Shown here: piece by piece, positions 23,040 through 31,111 of the stretch
How the letters are laid out: every line of letters begins with the position of its first letter
Position numbering within the stretch: position 1 is the stretch's first letter
Assembly (NCBI RefSeq): GCF_900095265.1
Contig: NZ_LT607676.1
Location: 1 to 36,463 of the forward strand
Source of the DNA: Janthinobacterium sp. UMAB-56
Lineage (GTDB): Bacteria > Pseudomonadota > Gammaproteobacteria > Burkholderiales > Burkholderiaceae_D
DNA length: 36,463 nt
Reading direction: 5' to 3'
The notes under the pieces: generated by a model
What the model saw: the letters and a program-made list of their open reading frames with translations, nothing else
Told to the model about the DNA's origin: nothing
Databases searched by the model: none
Translations under genes and position numbers: made by a program

Positions 23040-23864
23040 TTATTCTCCTGCTTTCTCAGCTGGTGCTGCTGCGGCGGCCGGTTTAGCGGCGGTACGCACA
23101 CGTGCACCTGGTGCTGTGGATGGTTTCGCACCGGCACCGGCTGGACGTGGACGGCCAGCTGGCTTGCCATCGTCACGGCGTGGGCCGCGGCTTTTCTTCT
23201 CGTCAGCTGGGGTATCGATGACTGGTGCATCGCCGTTAGGCGCGCGGTCACCTTTGTATACCCACACCTTGACACCGATGATGCCGTAGGTGGTCGACGC
23301 TTCGCTGGTACCGTAGTCGATATCGGCGCGCAGGGTATGCAGAGGCACGCGGCCTTCGCGGTACCACTCTTTACGCGCGATTTCGATACCGTTCAGACGG
23401 CCGGACGACATGATCTTGATACCGAGAGCACCCAGGCGCATTGCATTTTGCATTGCACGCTTCATGGCGCGGCGGAACATGATCCGTTTTTCCAGCTGCT
23501 GAGCGATCGAATCGGCGATCAGTTGCGAGTCGATTTCTGGCTTGCGAATTTCTTCGATGTTCACGTGAACAGGAACGCCCATGATCTTGGTCAGCGCGGA
23601 CTTCAGTACTTCGATGTCTTCGCCTTTTTTACCAATGACCACGCCTGGACGCGAGCTGTAGATCGTGAAGCGCGCGTTCTTGGCTGGGCGCTCGATAACG
23701 ATGCGGCCAACGGAAGCGTTCTTCAGTTTCTTTTTCAGGTAAGCACGTGCTTTCAAGTCTTCGTTCAGCATGGCAGCGAAATTACCGTTGCCTGCATACC
23801 AGCGCGAAGCCCAGTTACGGGTGACCGCCAGACGGAAACCGGTTGGATGAATTTTCTGACCCAT
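23040..23864 (-). CDS. rpsC: 30S ribosomal protein S3 with long basic/Ala-Pro tail
   Basis: The product is 274 residues, about 40 longer than E. coli S3. The N-terminal KH domain (VVIGKKGEDIEVLKSAL) and the C-terminal S3 domain (GIKIMSSGRLNGIEIARKEWYREG) are intact up to about residue 212. A low-complexity tail of about 60 residues follows, rich in Lys, Arg, Pro and Ala (for example GRPRPAGAGAKPS). S3 lines the mRNA entry channel and has helicase activity. Similar tails occur in other betaproteobacteria (recalled, not searched). It lies 9 bp after rplV. Confidence 0.98.
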   Translation of the reverse strand: MGQKIHPTGFRLAVTRNWASRWYAGNGNFAAMLNEDLKARAYLKKKLKNASVGRIVIERPAKNARFTIYSSRPGVVIGKKGEDIEVLKSALTKIMGVPVHVNIEEIRKPEIDSQLIADSIAQQLEKRIMFRRAMKRAMQNAMRLGALGIKIMSSGRLNGIEIARKEWYREGRVPLHTLRADIDYGTSEASTTYGIIGVKVWVYKGDRAPNGDAPVIDTPADEKKSRGPRRDDGKPAGRPRPAGAGAKPSTAPGARVRTAAKPAAAAAPAEKAGE

Positions 23865-23873
23865 CGTGGCTCC

Positions 23874-24203
23874 TTAGTTACCGACAGTCACGTAAACGTG
23901 ACAGGATTGTTTCGAAATACGGTCGCCACGGCCTTTTGCACGCGCGGTGAAGCGCTTCAGGACCGGGCCCTTTTCGACGTAGATCGTTTTCACGAACAAT
24001 TCGTCGATGTCCGCACCATCATTGTGCTCGGCATTCGCAATAGCGGATTCCAGAACGCGTTTGATGATCGCAGCACCTTTTTTCGGGCTGAATTGCAAGA
24101 TGTTGAGTGCAGCGTCAACTTTCTTGCCACGGATCAGGTCAGCAACCAGGCGGCCCTTTTGGTCCGACAGGCGCACACCTTTGAGGATAGCTTTAGTTTC
24201 CAT
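23874..24203 (-). CDS. rplV: 50S ribosomal protein L22
   Basis: The product is 109 residues. It begins METKAILKGVRLSDQKGRLVADLIRGK, with the globular domain followed by the long beta-hairpin (about 78-100, including KGPVLKRFTARAKGRGDRI) that lines the exit tunnel, where macrolide-resistance changes are known in other bacteria. The hairpin looks normal. The start overlaps the rpsS stop by one base (TAATG at 24201-24205). Confidence 0.98.
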   Translation of the reverse strand: METKAILKGVRLSDQKGRLVADLIRGKKVDAALNILQFSPKKGAAIIKRVLESAIANAEHNDGADIDELFVKTIYVEKGPVLKRFTARAKGRGDRISKQSCHVYVTVGN

Positions 24204-24478
24204 TATTTCTTAGCCTTTTTGTCAGCTGCATGGCCCTTGAACGTACGGGTCAGTGCGAATTCGCCGAGCTTGTGACCAACCATGTTTTCGGAAACATAAA
24301 CCGGCACGTGCAGCTTGCCGTTATGAACCGCGATCGTCAGGCCGATGAAGTCAGGCATGATTGTCGAACGACGCGACCAGGTTTTGATTGGCTTTTTGTC
24401 TTTGGCTGCTTGCGCGGCTTCAACTTTTTTCACCAGGTGGGCGTCACAGAACGGCCCTTTTTTCAATGAACGTGTCAT
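24203..24478 (-). CDS. rpsS: 30S ribosomal protein S19
   Basis: The product is 91 residues. It begins MTRSLKKGPFCDAHLVKKVE and contains the conserved KTWSRRSTIMPDFIG and VGHKLGEFALTRTFKGH segments. S19 forms a complex with S13 in the 30S head. It lies 10 bp after rplB and overlaps rplV by one base. Confidence 0.98.
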   Translation of the reverse strand: MTRSLKKGPFCDAHLVKKVEAAQAAKDKKPIKTWSRRSTIMPDFIGLTIAVHNGKLHVPVYVSENMVGHKLGEFALTRTFKGHAADKKAKK

Positions 24479-24488
24479 GTGCTACCCC

Positions 24489-25316
24489 TTATTTCTTGCC
24501 GCGGCGCGAGACGATCATGGAAGTCGTACGCTTGTTGCTGCGTGTTTTCTTACCCTTGGTCTGTTGGCCCCATGGCGAAACTGGATGACGACCAGCTGCT
24601 GTTTTACCTTCACCACCACCGTGCGGGTGATCGACCGGGTTCATGACCACACCGCGAACGGTAGGACGAACACCGCGCCAGCGCATTGCACCAGCTTTAC
24701 CGATTTTACGCAGGCTGTGCTCGGCATTGCCGACTTCACCAACCGTTGCACGGCACTCGATGTGCACGCGACGTACTTCACCCGAGCGCAGACGCACTTG
24801 AGCGTAGGTACCTTCACGTGCCATCAGCACAACGCCAGCGCCAGCGGTACGTGCCATTTGGGCACCTTTACCTGGCAGCATTTCGACGCAATGCATCACG
24901 GTACCGACTGGGATGTTACGGATTGGCAAGCAGTTACCCGATTTGATCGGTGCTTCCGAACCGTTCATCACGCTGTCGCCAACGGACATGCCTTTGGTTG
25001 CGATGATGTAATGACGTTCGCCGTCGGCGTAGCACAACAGAGCGATATTCGCGGTGCGGTTTGGATCGTATTCGATACGTTCCACTTTCGCTGGAATACC
25101 ATCTTTGGTGCGCTTGAAGTCGATCAAGCGATAGTGTTGCTTATGACCACCACCGATATGACGGGTGGTGATGTGACCGTTGTTGTTACGACCAGCGGTC
25201 TTGGATTTCTTTTCAACCAGGGCAGCGAACGGACGACCTTTGTACAGGTCGGCATTCACCACCTTCACCATGCCGCGACGGCCTGGCGAGGTTGGTTTCA
25301 TCTTAACGAGTGCCAT
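24489..25316 (-). CDS. rplB: 50S ribosomal protein L2
   Basis: The product is 275 residues from the ATG at 25316, two longer than E. coli. The start MALVKMKPTSPGRRG is the family start; a longer in-frame extension overlapping rplW is rejected. The C-terminal domain carries NPVDHPHGGGEGK, whose His residue is known to matter for peptidyl transfer, and the basic end RSNKRTTSMIVSRRGKK. The start overlaps the rplW stop (TAATG). Confidence 0.98.
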   Translation of the reverse strand: MALVKMKPTSPGRRGMVKVVNADLYKGRPFAALVEKKSKTAGRNNNGHITTRHIGGGHKQHYRLIDFKRTKDGIPAKVERIEYDPNRTANIALLCYADGERHYIIATKGMSVGDSVMNGSEAPIKSGNCLPIRNIPVGTVMHCVEMLPGKGAQMARTAGAGVVLMAREGTYAQVRLRSGEVRRVHIECRATVGEVGNAEHSLRKIGKAGAMRWRGVRPTVRGVVMNPVDHPHGGGEGKTAAGRHPVSPWGQQTKGKKTRSNKRTTSMIVSRRGKK

Positions 25317-25633
25317 TATGCAGCCTCCTCGGAGAAGTTGATTTCCTGGCCAGGCTTCAGGCACACGAAAGCACGCTTGGTATGGTTACGACGACCGTTG
25401 AACTTGCCGGTGCGCTTTTGCTTACCTTCGCGGTTTGCAGTTTGCACGGACAGAACTTCAACCTTGAACAGCAGTTCGACCGCTGCCTTGATTTCAGGCT
25501 TGGTTGCATCCGGCAGTACGCGGAATACAATTTGCTCGTTCTTTTCCGCGACCATGGTGGCCTTCTCGGAAATCACGGGCGCCAACAGCACCTTCATCAA
25601 GCGTTCTTCGCTATGTTTCAAAATCGCGCTCAT
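25316..25633 (-). CDS. rplW: 50S ribosomal protein L23
   Basis: The product is 105 residues. The body from MKVLLAPVISEKATM to the family C-terminus is L23, the main docking site for trigger factor and SRP at the tunnel exit. The start used here (25633) adds 12 residues and overlaps rplD by ATGA; an internal ATG at 25597 would give a shorter form and cannot be excluded. The loop region RVLPDATKPEIKAAVELLFKVE is normal. Confidence 0.96.
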   Translation of the reverse strand: MSAILKHSEERLMKVLLAPVISEKATMVAEKNEQIVFRVLPDATKPEIKAAVELLFKVEVLSVQTANREGKQKRTGKFNGRRNHTKRAFVCLKPGQEINFSEEAA

Positions 25634-26250
25634 GCCAGCATCTCCTCAATCTTGGCCAGTGCAGCTTTGGTGACCAGGATCTTCTTGTAGAACACCAGGG
25701 ACATCGGGTCTGCGTGACGTGGCTCAACGACGAGTACGTTAGGCAGGTTGCGCGATGCCAGTTCCAGGTTTTCGTTCAGAACGTCGGTGATGATCAGAAC
25801 CGAATCAAAGCCCAGGCCGTTCAATTTTTGCGACAGCAGCTTGGTTTTTGGCGCGTCGATCGTCAGATCGTCGATGACGATCAGGCGCTCTTCGCGAGCC
25901 AGCTGCGACAGGATCGAGCAGATACCTGCGCGATACATTTTTTTGTTCACTTTGTGGGTGAAGTTTTCGTCAGGCGAGTTCGGGAAAATCCGACCACCGC
26001 CGCGCCACAGTGGCGACGACGACATACCAGCACGAGCGCGGCCGGTACCTTTTTGGCGCCATGGCTTTTTCGTCGTGTGGTGAACTTCTTCACGGTCTTT
26101 TTGCTTGCGGTTACCACTACGTGCATTCGCTTGATAAGCGATGACGACTTGGTGGATCAGCGCTTCATTGTAGTCACGGCCGAAAATCGTATCGGCTGCA
26201 GCAACGTTCGAGGCGGCTTGACCTTGCGCATTCAGAAGCTTGAGTTCCAT
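25630..26250 (-). CDS. rplD: 50S ribosomal protein L4
   Basis: The product is 206 residues. It begins MELKLLNAQGQAASNVA and has the extended tunnel loop (KKPWRQKGTGRARAGMSSSPLWRGG) and the C-terminal globular part. In E. coli L4 also represses its own operon through an mRNA leader upstream of rpsJ. Here rpsJ lies about 9 kb away in a different unit, so any such control would have to act separately on the rplC leader and on rpsJ. It lies 3 bp after rplC and overlaps rplW. Confidence 0.98.
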   Translation of the reverse strand: MELKLLNAQGQAASNVAAADTIFGRDYNEALIHQVVIAYQANARSGNRKQKDREEVHHTTKKPWRQKGTGRARAGMSSSPLWRGGGRIFPNSPDENFTHKVNKKMYRAGICSILSQLAREERLIVIDDLTIDAPKTKLLSQKLNGLGFDSVLIITDVLNENLELASRNLPNVLVVEPRHADPMSLVFYKKILVTKAALAKIEEMLA

Positions 26251-26253
26251 CGT

Positions 26254-26910
26254 TTAAGCTCCCTTCTTGGCTTTGGTTTTGATGGCTGGCGAGACAACTA
26301 CCTGGCCATTTTTCGCACCTGGAATCGCGCCTTTGACCAGCAACAGCTGACGGTCGGCATCGATACGGGCGATCACGAGGTTCTGGATCGTACGGTTAAC
26401 GTCACCCAGATGACCGGTCATGCGCTTACCAGGGAAAACGCGACCTGGATCTTGTGCCATACCGATGGAACCTGGAACGTTGTGCGAACGCGAGTTACCG
26501 TGCGTTGCACGGCCAGAAGCGAAGTGGTAACGTTTGATAACGCCTGCATAGCCTTTACCGATGGTAACGCCTTGCACGTCGATCTTTTGACCGACTTCGA
26601 ACAGGGAAGCAGCGACAACATCGCCAGCTTTCAGTTCAGCGGCTTTAGCAGCGTCAACACGGAACTCTTTCAACAGAGTACCGGCTTCAACACCAGCTTT
26701 AGCGTGATGACCAGCAACAGCTTTGGTCACGCGGGAAGCGCGACGTTGACCGAATGCGACCTGAACAGCGGAGTAACCATCTGTTTCAGGGGTTTTGATT
26801 TGCGCAACACGGTTGTTCGATACGTCCAACACGGTGACCGGGATCGAATCCCCTTCATCCGTGAAAATGCGCATCATACCAACCTTGCGACCGAGAAGGC
26901 CTAGGCTCAT
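26254..26910 (-). CDS. rplC: 50S ribosomal protein L3
   Basis: The product is 218 residues. It begins MSLGLLGRKVGMMRIFTDEG and contains the peptidyl-transferase-proximal loop HGNSRSHNVPGSIGMAQDPG, with the Gln that PrmB methylates in E. coli, and the GKRMTGHLG segment. It is the first gene of its transcript here: a good promoter lies at 27004-27032, and GGAG precedes the ATG. Normally rpsJ would lie directly upstream; here creBCD and other genes intervene. Confidence 0.98.
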   Translation of the reverse strand: MSLGLLGRKVGMMRIFTDEGDSIPVTVLDVSNNRVAQIKTPETDGYSAVQVAFGQRRASRVTKAVAGHHAKAGVEAGTLLKEFRVDAAKAAELKAGDVVAASLFEVGQKIDVQGVTIGKGYAGVIKRYHFASGRATHGNSRSHNVPGSIGMAQDPGRVFPGKRMTGHLGDVNRTIQNLVIARIDADRQLLLVKGAIPGAKNGQVVVSPAIKTKAKKGA

Positions 26911-26922
26911 TTTTTCTCCATT

Positions 26923-26942
26923 CCCACCTGCGATTGGGCGGG
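26923..26942 (-). promoter_or_regulatory. Small hairpin next to the rplC ribosome binding site
   Basis: In the leader RNA CCCGCC pairs with GGUGGG (one G-U) around an 8-nt loop (plus arms 26923-26928 and 26937-26942). It ends 3 nt before GGAG and about 12 nt before the rplC ATG. It could modulate ribosome access. Short stems like this arise by chance, so confidence is limited. Confidence 0.4.
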
Positions 26943-27003
26943 GCTTGTTTAACTACAAAGTAACGTAGGACTCAAAAAAGACGAATCCATACCGAAGCCG
27001 GCT

Positions 27004-27032
27004 AGTATATAGCACAAAAACCCTTGACGCAA
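27004..27032 (-). promoter_or_regulatory. Sigma70-type promoter for rplC and the S10-distal genes
   Basis: Minus strand: -35 TTGCGT (plus 27027-27032), 17-bp spacer, -10 TATACT (plus 27004-27009). The initiation point would be near 26997, giving a leader of about 87 nt. The match to consensus and exact spacing make it the best promoter seen in the window. It lies just downstream of the creD terminator. Confidence 0.72.
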
Positions 27033-27095
27033 CAAGTTAACACGAGGTATGTCAAAGTGTTGCGCGACGCCCTTGCGGGAGTTGTCGGCACACGG

Positions 27096-27118
27096 AAAAA
27101 AACCTGCCACAGGGCAAG
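27096..27118 (-). terminator. Intrinsic terminator of the creBCD transcript
   Basis: Minus-strand CTTGCC-CTGT-GGCAGG (one G-U pair; plus arms 27103-27108 and 27113-27118) is followed by T7 (27096-27102). It lies about 180 bp after the creD stop and isolates the rplC promoter from upstream transcription. Confidence 0.7.
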
Positions 27119-27296
27119 CTAACGGACGCAGAGCACGGCGTCATGCGCCCTGGCGGGCGATGACAGAAACACACGGGGCACGCCATGGCATGCGCGCCCC
27201 ACCCTGCCCCTCCCGCTTGTGAGGCCAGGAAAAATCCAGCCCGGGCATAGGCCTTCCGGACTGGCGGGAAGACGGCGCATGGCGCCTGGCCAGCCA

Positions 27297-28688
27297 TTAT
27301 TCCTGCGGCGCTCCCTTGCCAATCTGATACCAGTCCACCTTACGCGTTACCACCATGATGGCTGCCAGCACGGCAAACAGCAGGATACTGCCCATCACGA
27401 GCGCATTGTTTTCCGAGTTCAGCAAGCCATACAGGGCGCCATACAGCATGCTCAGCGCCACGCCGAAGCCGATCGCGCGCGTGGCGCTCCTGAGCACGTA
27501 CGTCAGGTAAAAGCTGGTCAGCACGATACAGGCGGCGCTGGCGGCCAGGTAGGCATACAGGAAGGCGATATGCTCGGCCAGGCTGACGAGCAGCAAAAAG
27601 AAGATGACCAGCGACAGCCCGACCAGCAGGTATTGCACCGGGTGGATAGGCAGACTTTTCAGGATTTCAAAGATGAAAAACGCGGCAAACGTCAGCGCCA
27701 CGAACAGCAGCCCATACTTGGTGGCGCGGTCCGACTGCGAATACACATTCACCGGCTCGATGAAACCCACGCTGAAGCGGTCGACCTGGCCCAGCGGCGC
27801 GCTGTCGCGCACCTTGAATTCGCCTTCGATGCCAGACAACTGGGTTTGTGCATTGCTGGCCAACGAAGAGATGTCCCACTCGACCTGAAAGCCATCGGCG
27901 TTGATCTGGCGGTGTTTCGGCGATGGCAGGAAGCGCCCGCCAAACTGCGGATGGGGCCAGTTCGACTTGATGCTGAACTGGCTGTTTTTCGCCACCGGCA
28001 CGAAATGCTGGCGTTCGATGCCGTCCAGGCCCAGGTCAAAGCTGAATTTTACCTGTTGCGCTTGCGCCAGCGGCATGGCGCCCAGGGGCGCGTGCAGGCC
28101 GCTGCGGAAAGCAAACAGCTGCGTACCCTGCTCGAACTCGATCTGGCGCCCGCCCCAGTCGATTTTCGGGATATTGCGGATACCGCGCACATCCTCGATG
28201 GACAAGGCAACAAACGGCACGCCCAGGGTCACCCGCGCATCCGGCGTCTTGCGCGGCAACTGCTCAAGGCTGGGCACCGTGAAGTCGCCCTTGAAGGCAT
28301 GCTGGCCGCTGTAGACCAGCACCTGGTGGATGCCGCGGTAGCGGCGGTCGGTCTCGATGGTGCCGTTCTGCAGCAAATAGTTCGGGTACACCAGCAAGCG
28401 GCGCTGCATGCTACGGCGCTGCACCTGCGTGCGCGCCGGCACGTCGCTCTTCTGGTCCTTGTCGGCGGCGATCTCGACGCGCTCATCATATTGCTCCACA
28501 TACGGAATCACCAGGATGGGGCCGATGATGGTCTGTTCGCGCACCGAATCGGCGGCGATGCTGTCGACGGCTTCCTGGCGGAATTCCATCCGCTCCTTGA
28601 TCGTTTCCTGAATCATCAGCAACGGCAAGCCGATCACCAGCATCAGGCCGAACACGATCAACGCTTTGACGAATAAAGTTTTTTGCAT
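27297..28688 (-). CDS. creD: Inner-membrane protein CreD
   Basis: The product is 463 residues from the ATG at 28688 with AAGGATG upstream; a longer reading with 37 more codons is rejected. An N-terminal helix (LFVKALIVFGLMLVIGLPLLMI) is followed by a periplasmic domain of about 270 residues. A block of five or so membrane helices completes the protein (about 300-445, e.g. YLLVGLSLVIFFLLLVSLAEH and AACIVLTSFYLTYVL). This is the CreD/CetM family. In E. coli and other bacteria CreD is the main output of the CreBC system and affects envelope integrity and colicin or beta-lactam response; its biochemical action is unknown. It follows creC by 92 bp. Confidence 0.93.
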   Translation of the reverse strand: MQKTLFVKALIVFGLMLVIGLPLLMIQETIKERMEFRQEAVDSIAADSVREQTIIGPILVIPYVEQYDERVEIAADKDQKSDVPARTQVQRRSMQRRLLVYPNYLLQNGTIETDRRYRGIHQVLVYSGQHAFKGDFTVPSLEQLPRKTPDARVTLGVPFVALSIEDVRGIRNIPKIDWGGRQIEFEQGTQLFAFRSGLHAPLGAMPLAQAQQVKFSFDLGLDGIERQHFVPVAKNSQFSIKSNWPHPQFGGRFLPSPKHRQINADGFQVEWDISSLASNAQTQLSGIEGEFKVRDSAPLGQVDRFSVGFIEPVNVYSQSDRATKYGLLFVALTFAAFFIFEILKSLPIHPVQYLLVGLSLVIFFLLLVSLAEHIAFLYAYLAASAACIVLTSFYLTYVLRSATRAIGFGVALSMLYGALYGLLNSENNALVMGSILLFAVLAAIMVVTRKVDWYQIGKGAPQE

Positions 28689-28780
28689 GGCGCATCCTTG
28701 AGAAAAGAATGCCAGTGTAAAAAAGCTGTATGCGCTGACGATGCAGTCTGTGTGAAGCCGGCAAATAAAGTGCACTAAGC

Positions 28781-30202
28781 CTAGGCCAGCGGCAGGCACA
28801 AGCGCGCGCAGGCGCCGCCCTCCGCATGATTGCGCACCTCGACCGTACCGCCATGCAGGGAAGCGACCTCGCGCACGAAGGGCAGGCCCAGGCCCGTGCT
28901 CTTGCCGGCGGTCGGACGCGGCAGGGAATAAAAGCGCTCGAAGACGCGTTCCAGCGCATACGTAGGAATGCCTGCGCCACGGTCGCGCACGGCAATTTCC
29001 ACCTGGCTGCCCTGGCGATGCGCCGTCAGGTCGATGCAGCTGCCGGGCGGCGCAAAGCCGGCCGCGTTGTCAAGCAGGTTGCCCAGCGCCTGGCGCAGCA
29101 GCAGCGCGTCGCCCGCCACACTGCCCTCTTCCACCAGCAACTGCAGGCGCAATCCGCGCGCCGCCAGGGTGGCCGCGCCATCCTGCGCCACCTGCGCCAG
29201 CAGGGGCCCCAGTGCGATGCGCTCGGGATTGTCCAGGCGCTGCTGCTTTTCCACGCGGACCAGGGCCAGCAGCTTGTCGATCAGTTGCCGCTGGCGCGCG
29301 TTCTGCTCCAGGATGCTGGCGAGGAACTGGCGCCGTTCGGCCGGCAGCATGTCTTCCTGCAGCAGTTCGGCCGAGGCCTGGATGGCGGCGATCGGGCTTT
29401 TCAATTCATGCGCCAGGGTGTGCATCAGCTGCTCCACGTATTCCTTGCCTTCGAGGCGGATGCGCATCGCTTCCAGCGCCCGCCCCAGGGTACCGAACTC
29501 ATTCCTGCCCAGCGCCGGCAACGCCACCTTGCGCCCCGCTTCCACGTCGCCGATGTAATGCATCAGTTTTCCCAACGCATGGTGCAACCACCAGGCAAAC
29601 GCCAGGCCGATCAGCAGCGACAGCAGCAACAGGATGGCGCCACGCTGCAATATCTTGCGTTGGCTGCGCTCAACAAACGCCTGCACGCTGGCATTCGGCT
29701 TGGCCACCGTCAGCACGCCGATCACCGCATTGCCGTCGCGAATCGGTGCGGCCACGTGCATCACCGTCGACATCTCGTCACCGGGCACGCTGCGCGTGCT
29801 GCGCGCGCCATATTTTCCTTGCAGGGTCAGGTAGACGTCGTTCCAGCGCGAATAATCGCGCCCCACGTCGCGCACGCTGGAATCGAACAGCACGATGCCG
29901 CGCCTGTCCGTAATATAGATGCGGTAATCGAGGGTCTGCTTGCGCACGCCATTGATATTGATATCGACGCCGTGGCGCGCATAATCCTGCATGCGCGCCA
30001 GCACCGCCGAATTGGCCAGCGTGCCGGCGCGCAGGTCGGGCGCCACCAGGTTGGCCAGCAGCTGCGAGGTATCGACCAGGGTATCTTCCAGGGTCGAGCG
30101 CACGCCCGGCTTGACCTGCTCCATGAACACATTCAGCAGGAACCAGGCGGCCAGGCCGACGATCAGGAAGTAGCCGAGCAGGATGCGCAGGCCGATCTTC
30201 AT
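28781..30202 (-). CDS. creC: Sensor histidine kinase CreC
   Basis: The product is 473 residues, almost exactly the length of E. coli CreC (474). The start ATG at 30202 overlaps creB by ATGA. Membrane helices at about 7-27 and 187-206 bracket a periplasmic domain with a dCache-like segment (YRIYITDRRGIVLFDSS). A HAMP region, the H box (H265 in TLAHELKSP), the N box (NLLDNAAGFAP), DRGAGIP and STGLGLPFV follow. All catalytic motifs are intact. CreC responds to growth state and cell-wall stress in the species studied; the signal here is not known. Confidence 0.94.
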   Translation of the reverse strand: MKIGLRILLGYFLIVGLAAWFLLNVFMEQVKPGVRSTLEDTLVDTSQLLANLVAPDLRAGTLANSAVLARMQDYARHGVDININGVRKQTLDYRIYITDRRGIVLFDSSVRDVGRDYSRWNDVYLTLQGKYGARSTRSVPGDEMSTVMHVAAPIRDGNAVIGVLTVAKPNASVQAFVERSQRKILQRGAILLLLSLLIGLAFAWWLHHALGKLMHYIGDVEAGRKVALPALGRNEFGTLGRALEAMRIRLEGKEYVEQLMHTLAHELKSPIAAIQASAELLQEDMLPAERRQFLASILEQNARQRQLIDKLLALVRVEKQQRLDNPERIALGPLLAQVAQDGAATLAARGLRLQLLVEEGSVAGDALLLRQALGNLLDNAAGFAPPGSCIDLTAHRQGSQVEIAVRDRGAGIPTYALERVFERFYSLPRPTAGKSTGLGLPFVREVASLHGGTVEVRNHAEGGACARLCLPLA

Positions 30203-30936
30203 GCGCCGGCCAGGCTGTAGCCAAGGCCACGGTGGGTATGAATGGGATCGGTCTGCGCATCGACGGCGCGCAGCTTGGCGCGCAGCGATTTGACGTGCGC
30301 ATCGACGGTGCGCTCGAGCGTGTCGGGTGCCCCACTCCACACGCGCGCCATCAGCTGCGCGCGCGACAGCACGTGGCCCGGATGCTCGAGCAAGGCCTTC
30401 AGCAGCAAATATTCATAGCGAGTCAGATCCAGCGGCTGGCCATGAAAGAGTACTTTCGCCTCGAGCGCGCGCAATTCGAAGCGCGCGGGCGCCGGCGCCG
30501 TCACCGCGACGGCTGCGGCTATCGTCATGCCAGCCTCGCGCGGCACCTGAACGACACCTGAGCGGCGTAGGATGACGCGGATGCGCGCCACCAGTTCGCG
30601 TGGCGAAAATGGTTTGGTGACGTAATCATCGGCGCCGATTTCCAGGCCGACGATACGGTCGATCTCATCGCTGCGGGCCGTCAGGAAGATCACTGGCACC
30701 TCGGAAAACTGGCGCAGCCGGCGGCACACCTCCAGGCCGCTCATGTCGGGCAAGCCCACGTCCAGCACCACCAGAACGGGCATCGGTGCGGCTTCCCCGG
30801 GCGTTGGGCGCAAGGCGGCCAGGGCGTGTTCGCCCAGCGTCACATGGCGTGGCGTAAAGCCGTCCGTGCGCAAGGCATAGGCGATGCTGTCAGCTATCGC
30901 CTGTTCATCTTCCACAATCAGGACAGTCTTGGACAT
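30199..30936 (-). CDS. creB: Response regulator CreB
   Basis: The product is 245 residues, OmpR family. The receiver has E9-D10-E11, phosphorylation site D59 (VVLDVGLPDMSG), T86 and K108. The winged-helix domain covers about 150-240, with the recognition-helix region ERTVDAHVKSLRAKL and the terminal HTHRGLGYSL motif. An Ala/Pro-rich linker of about 20 residues separates the domains. The start MSKTVLIVEDEQ at 30936 is preferred over a longer reading. I saw no TTCAC-N6-TTCAC element, the E. coli CreB site, upstream of creB or creD. It heads the creBCD operon. Confidence 0.93.
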   Translation of the reverse strand: MSKTVLIVEDEQAIADSIAYALRTDGFTPRHVTLGEHALAALRPTPGEAAPMPVLVVLDVGLPDMSGLEVCRRLRQFSEVPVIFLTARSDEIDRIVGLEIGADDYVTKPFSPRELVARIRVILRRSGVVQVPREAGMTIAAAVAVTAPAPARFELRALEAKVLFHGQPLDLTRYEYLLLKALLEHPGHVLSRAQLMARVWSGAPDTLERTVDAHVKSLRAKLRAVDAQTDPIHTHRGLGYSLAGA

Positions 30937-31111
30937 GGCGGCAGCACGCATAAATGGTCAGACCCGGAGTATCCCTGAAGCACGCAAGCGGCGTCAATCG
31001 CGCACCTTGCCGCGCGCCGGCAAAAAGCCACCTGGCCAAAAAAACTTATAGTATATTTATCGCAGCATGACTCCACCGATACACCGTGTCCAACACCCGT
31101 CCGAGGAGACT

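Larger units (their letters stand above)
26911..27296. other. 386-bp intergenic region between creD and rplC
   Basis: No credible gene is present. In the minus-strand transcription direction it holds the creD terminator (27096-27118), the rplC promoter (27004-27032), a leader of about 90 nt and a short hairpin at the ribosome binding site. Short open frames here are GC-rich noise. The stretch 27119-27296, between creD and its terminator, shows only small GC-rich palindromes such as GGCGC-CAT-GCGCC. Confidence 0.7.

Noticed and set aside
25504..26904. 466-codon plus-strand frame opposite rplD and rplC
   Set aside because: Antisense shadow; no promoter or ribosome binding site, and the opposite-strand ribosomal proteins are unambiguous.
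27050..27055. TTGACA hexamer on the minus strand upstream of the rplC promoter
   Set aside because: At 17 bp downstream there is TTGCGT, not a -10 element. The TTGCGT / TATACT pair with exact 17-bp spacing explains the promoter better.
30937..31111. Possible CreB box upstream of creB or the lipoprotein gene
   Set aside because: No TTCAC or GTGAA pair at the required spacing was found in this region.
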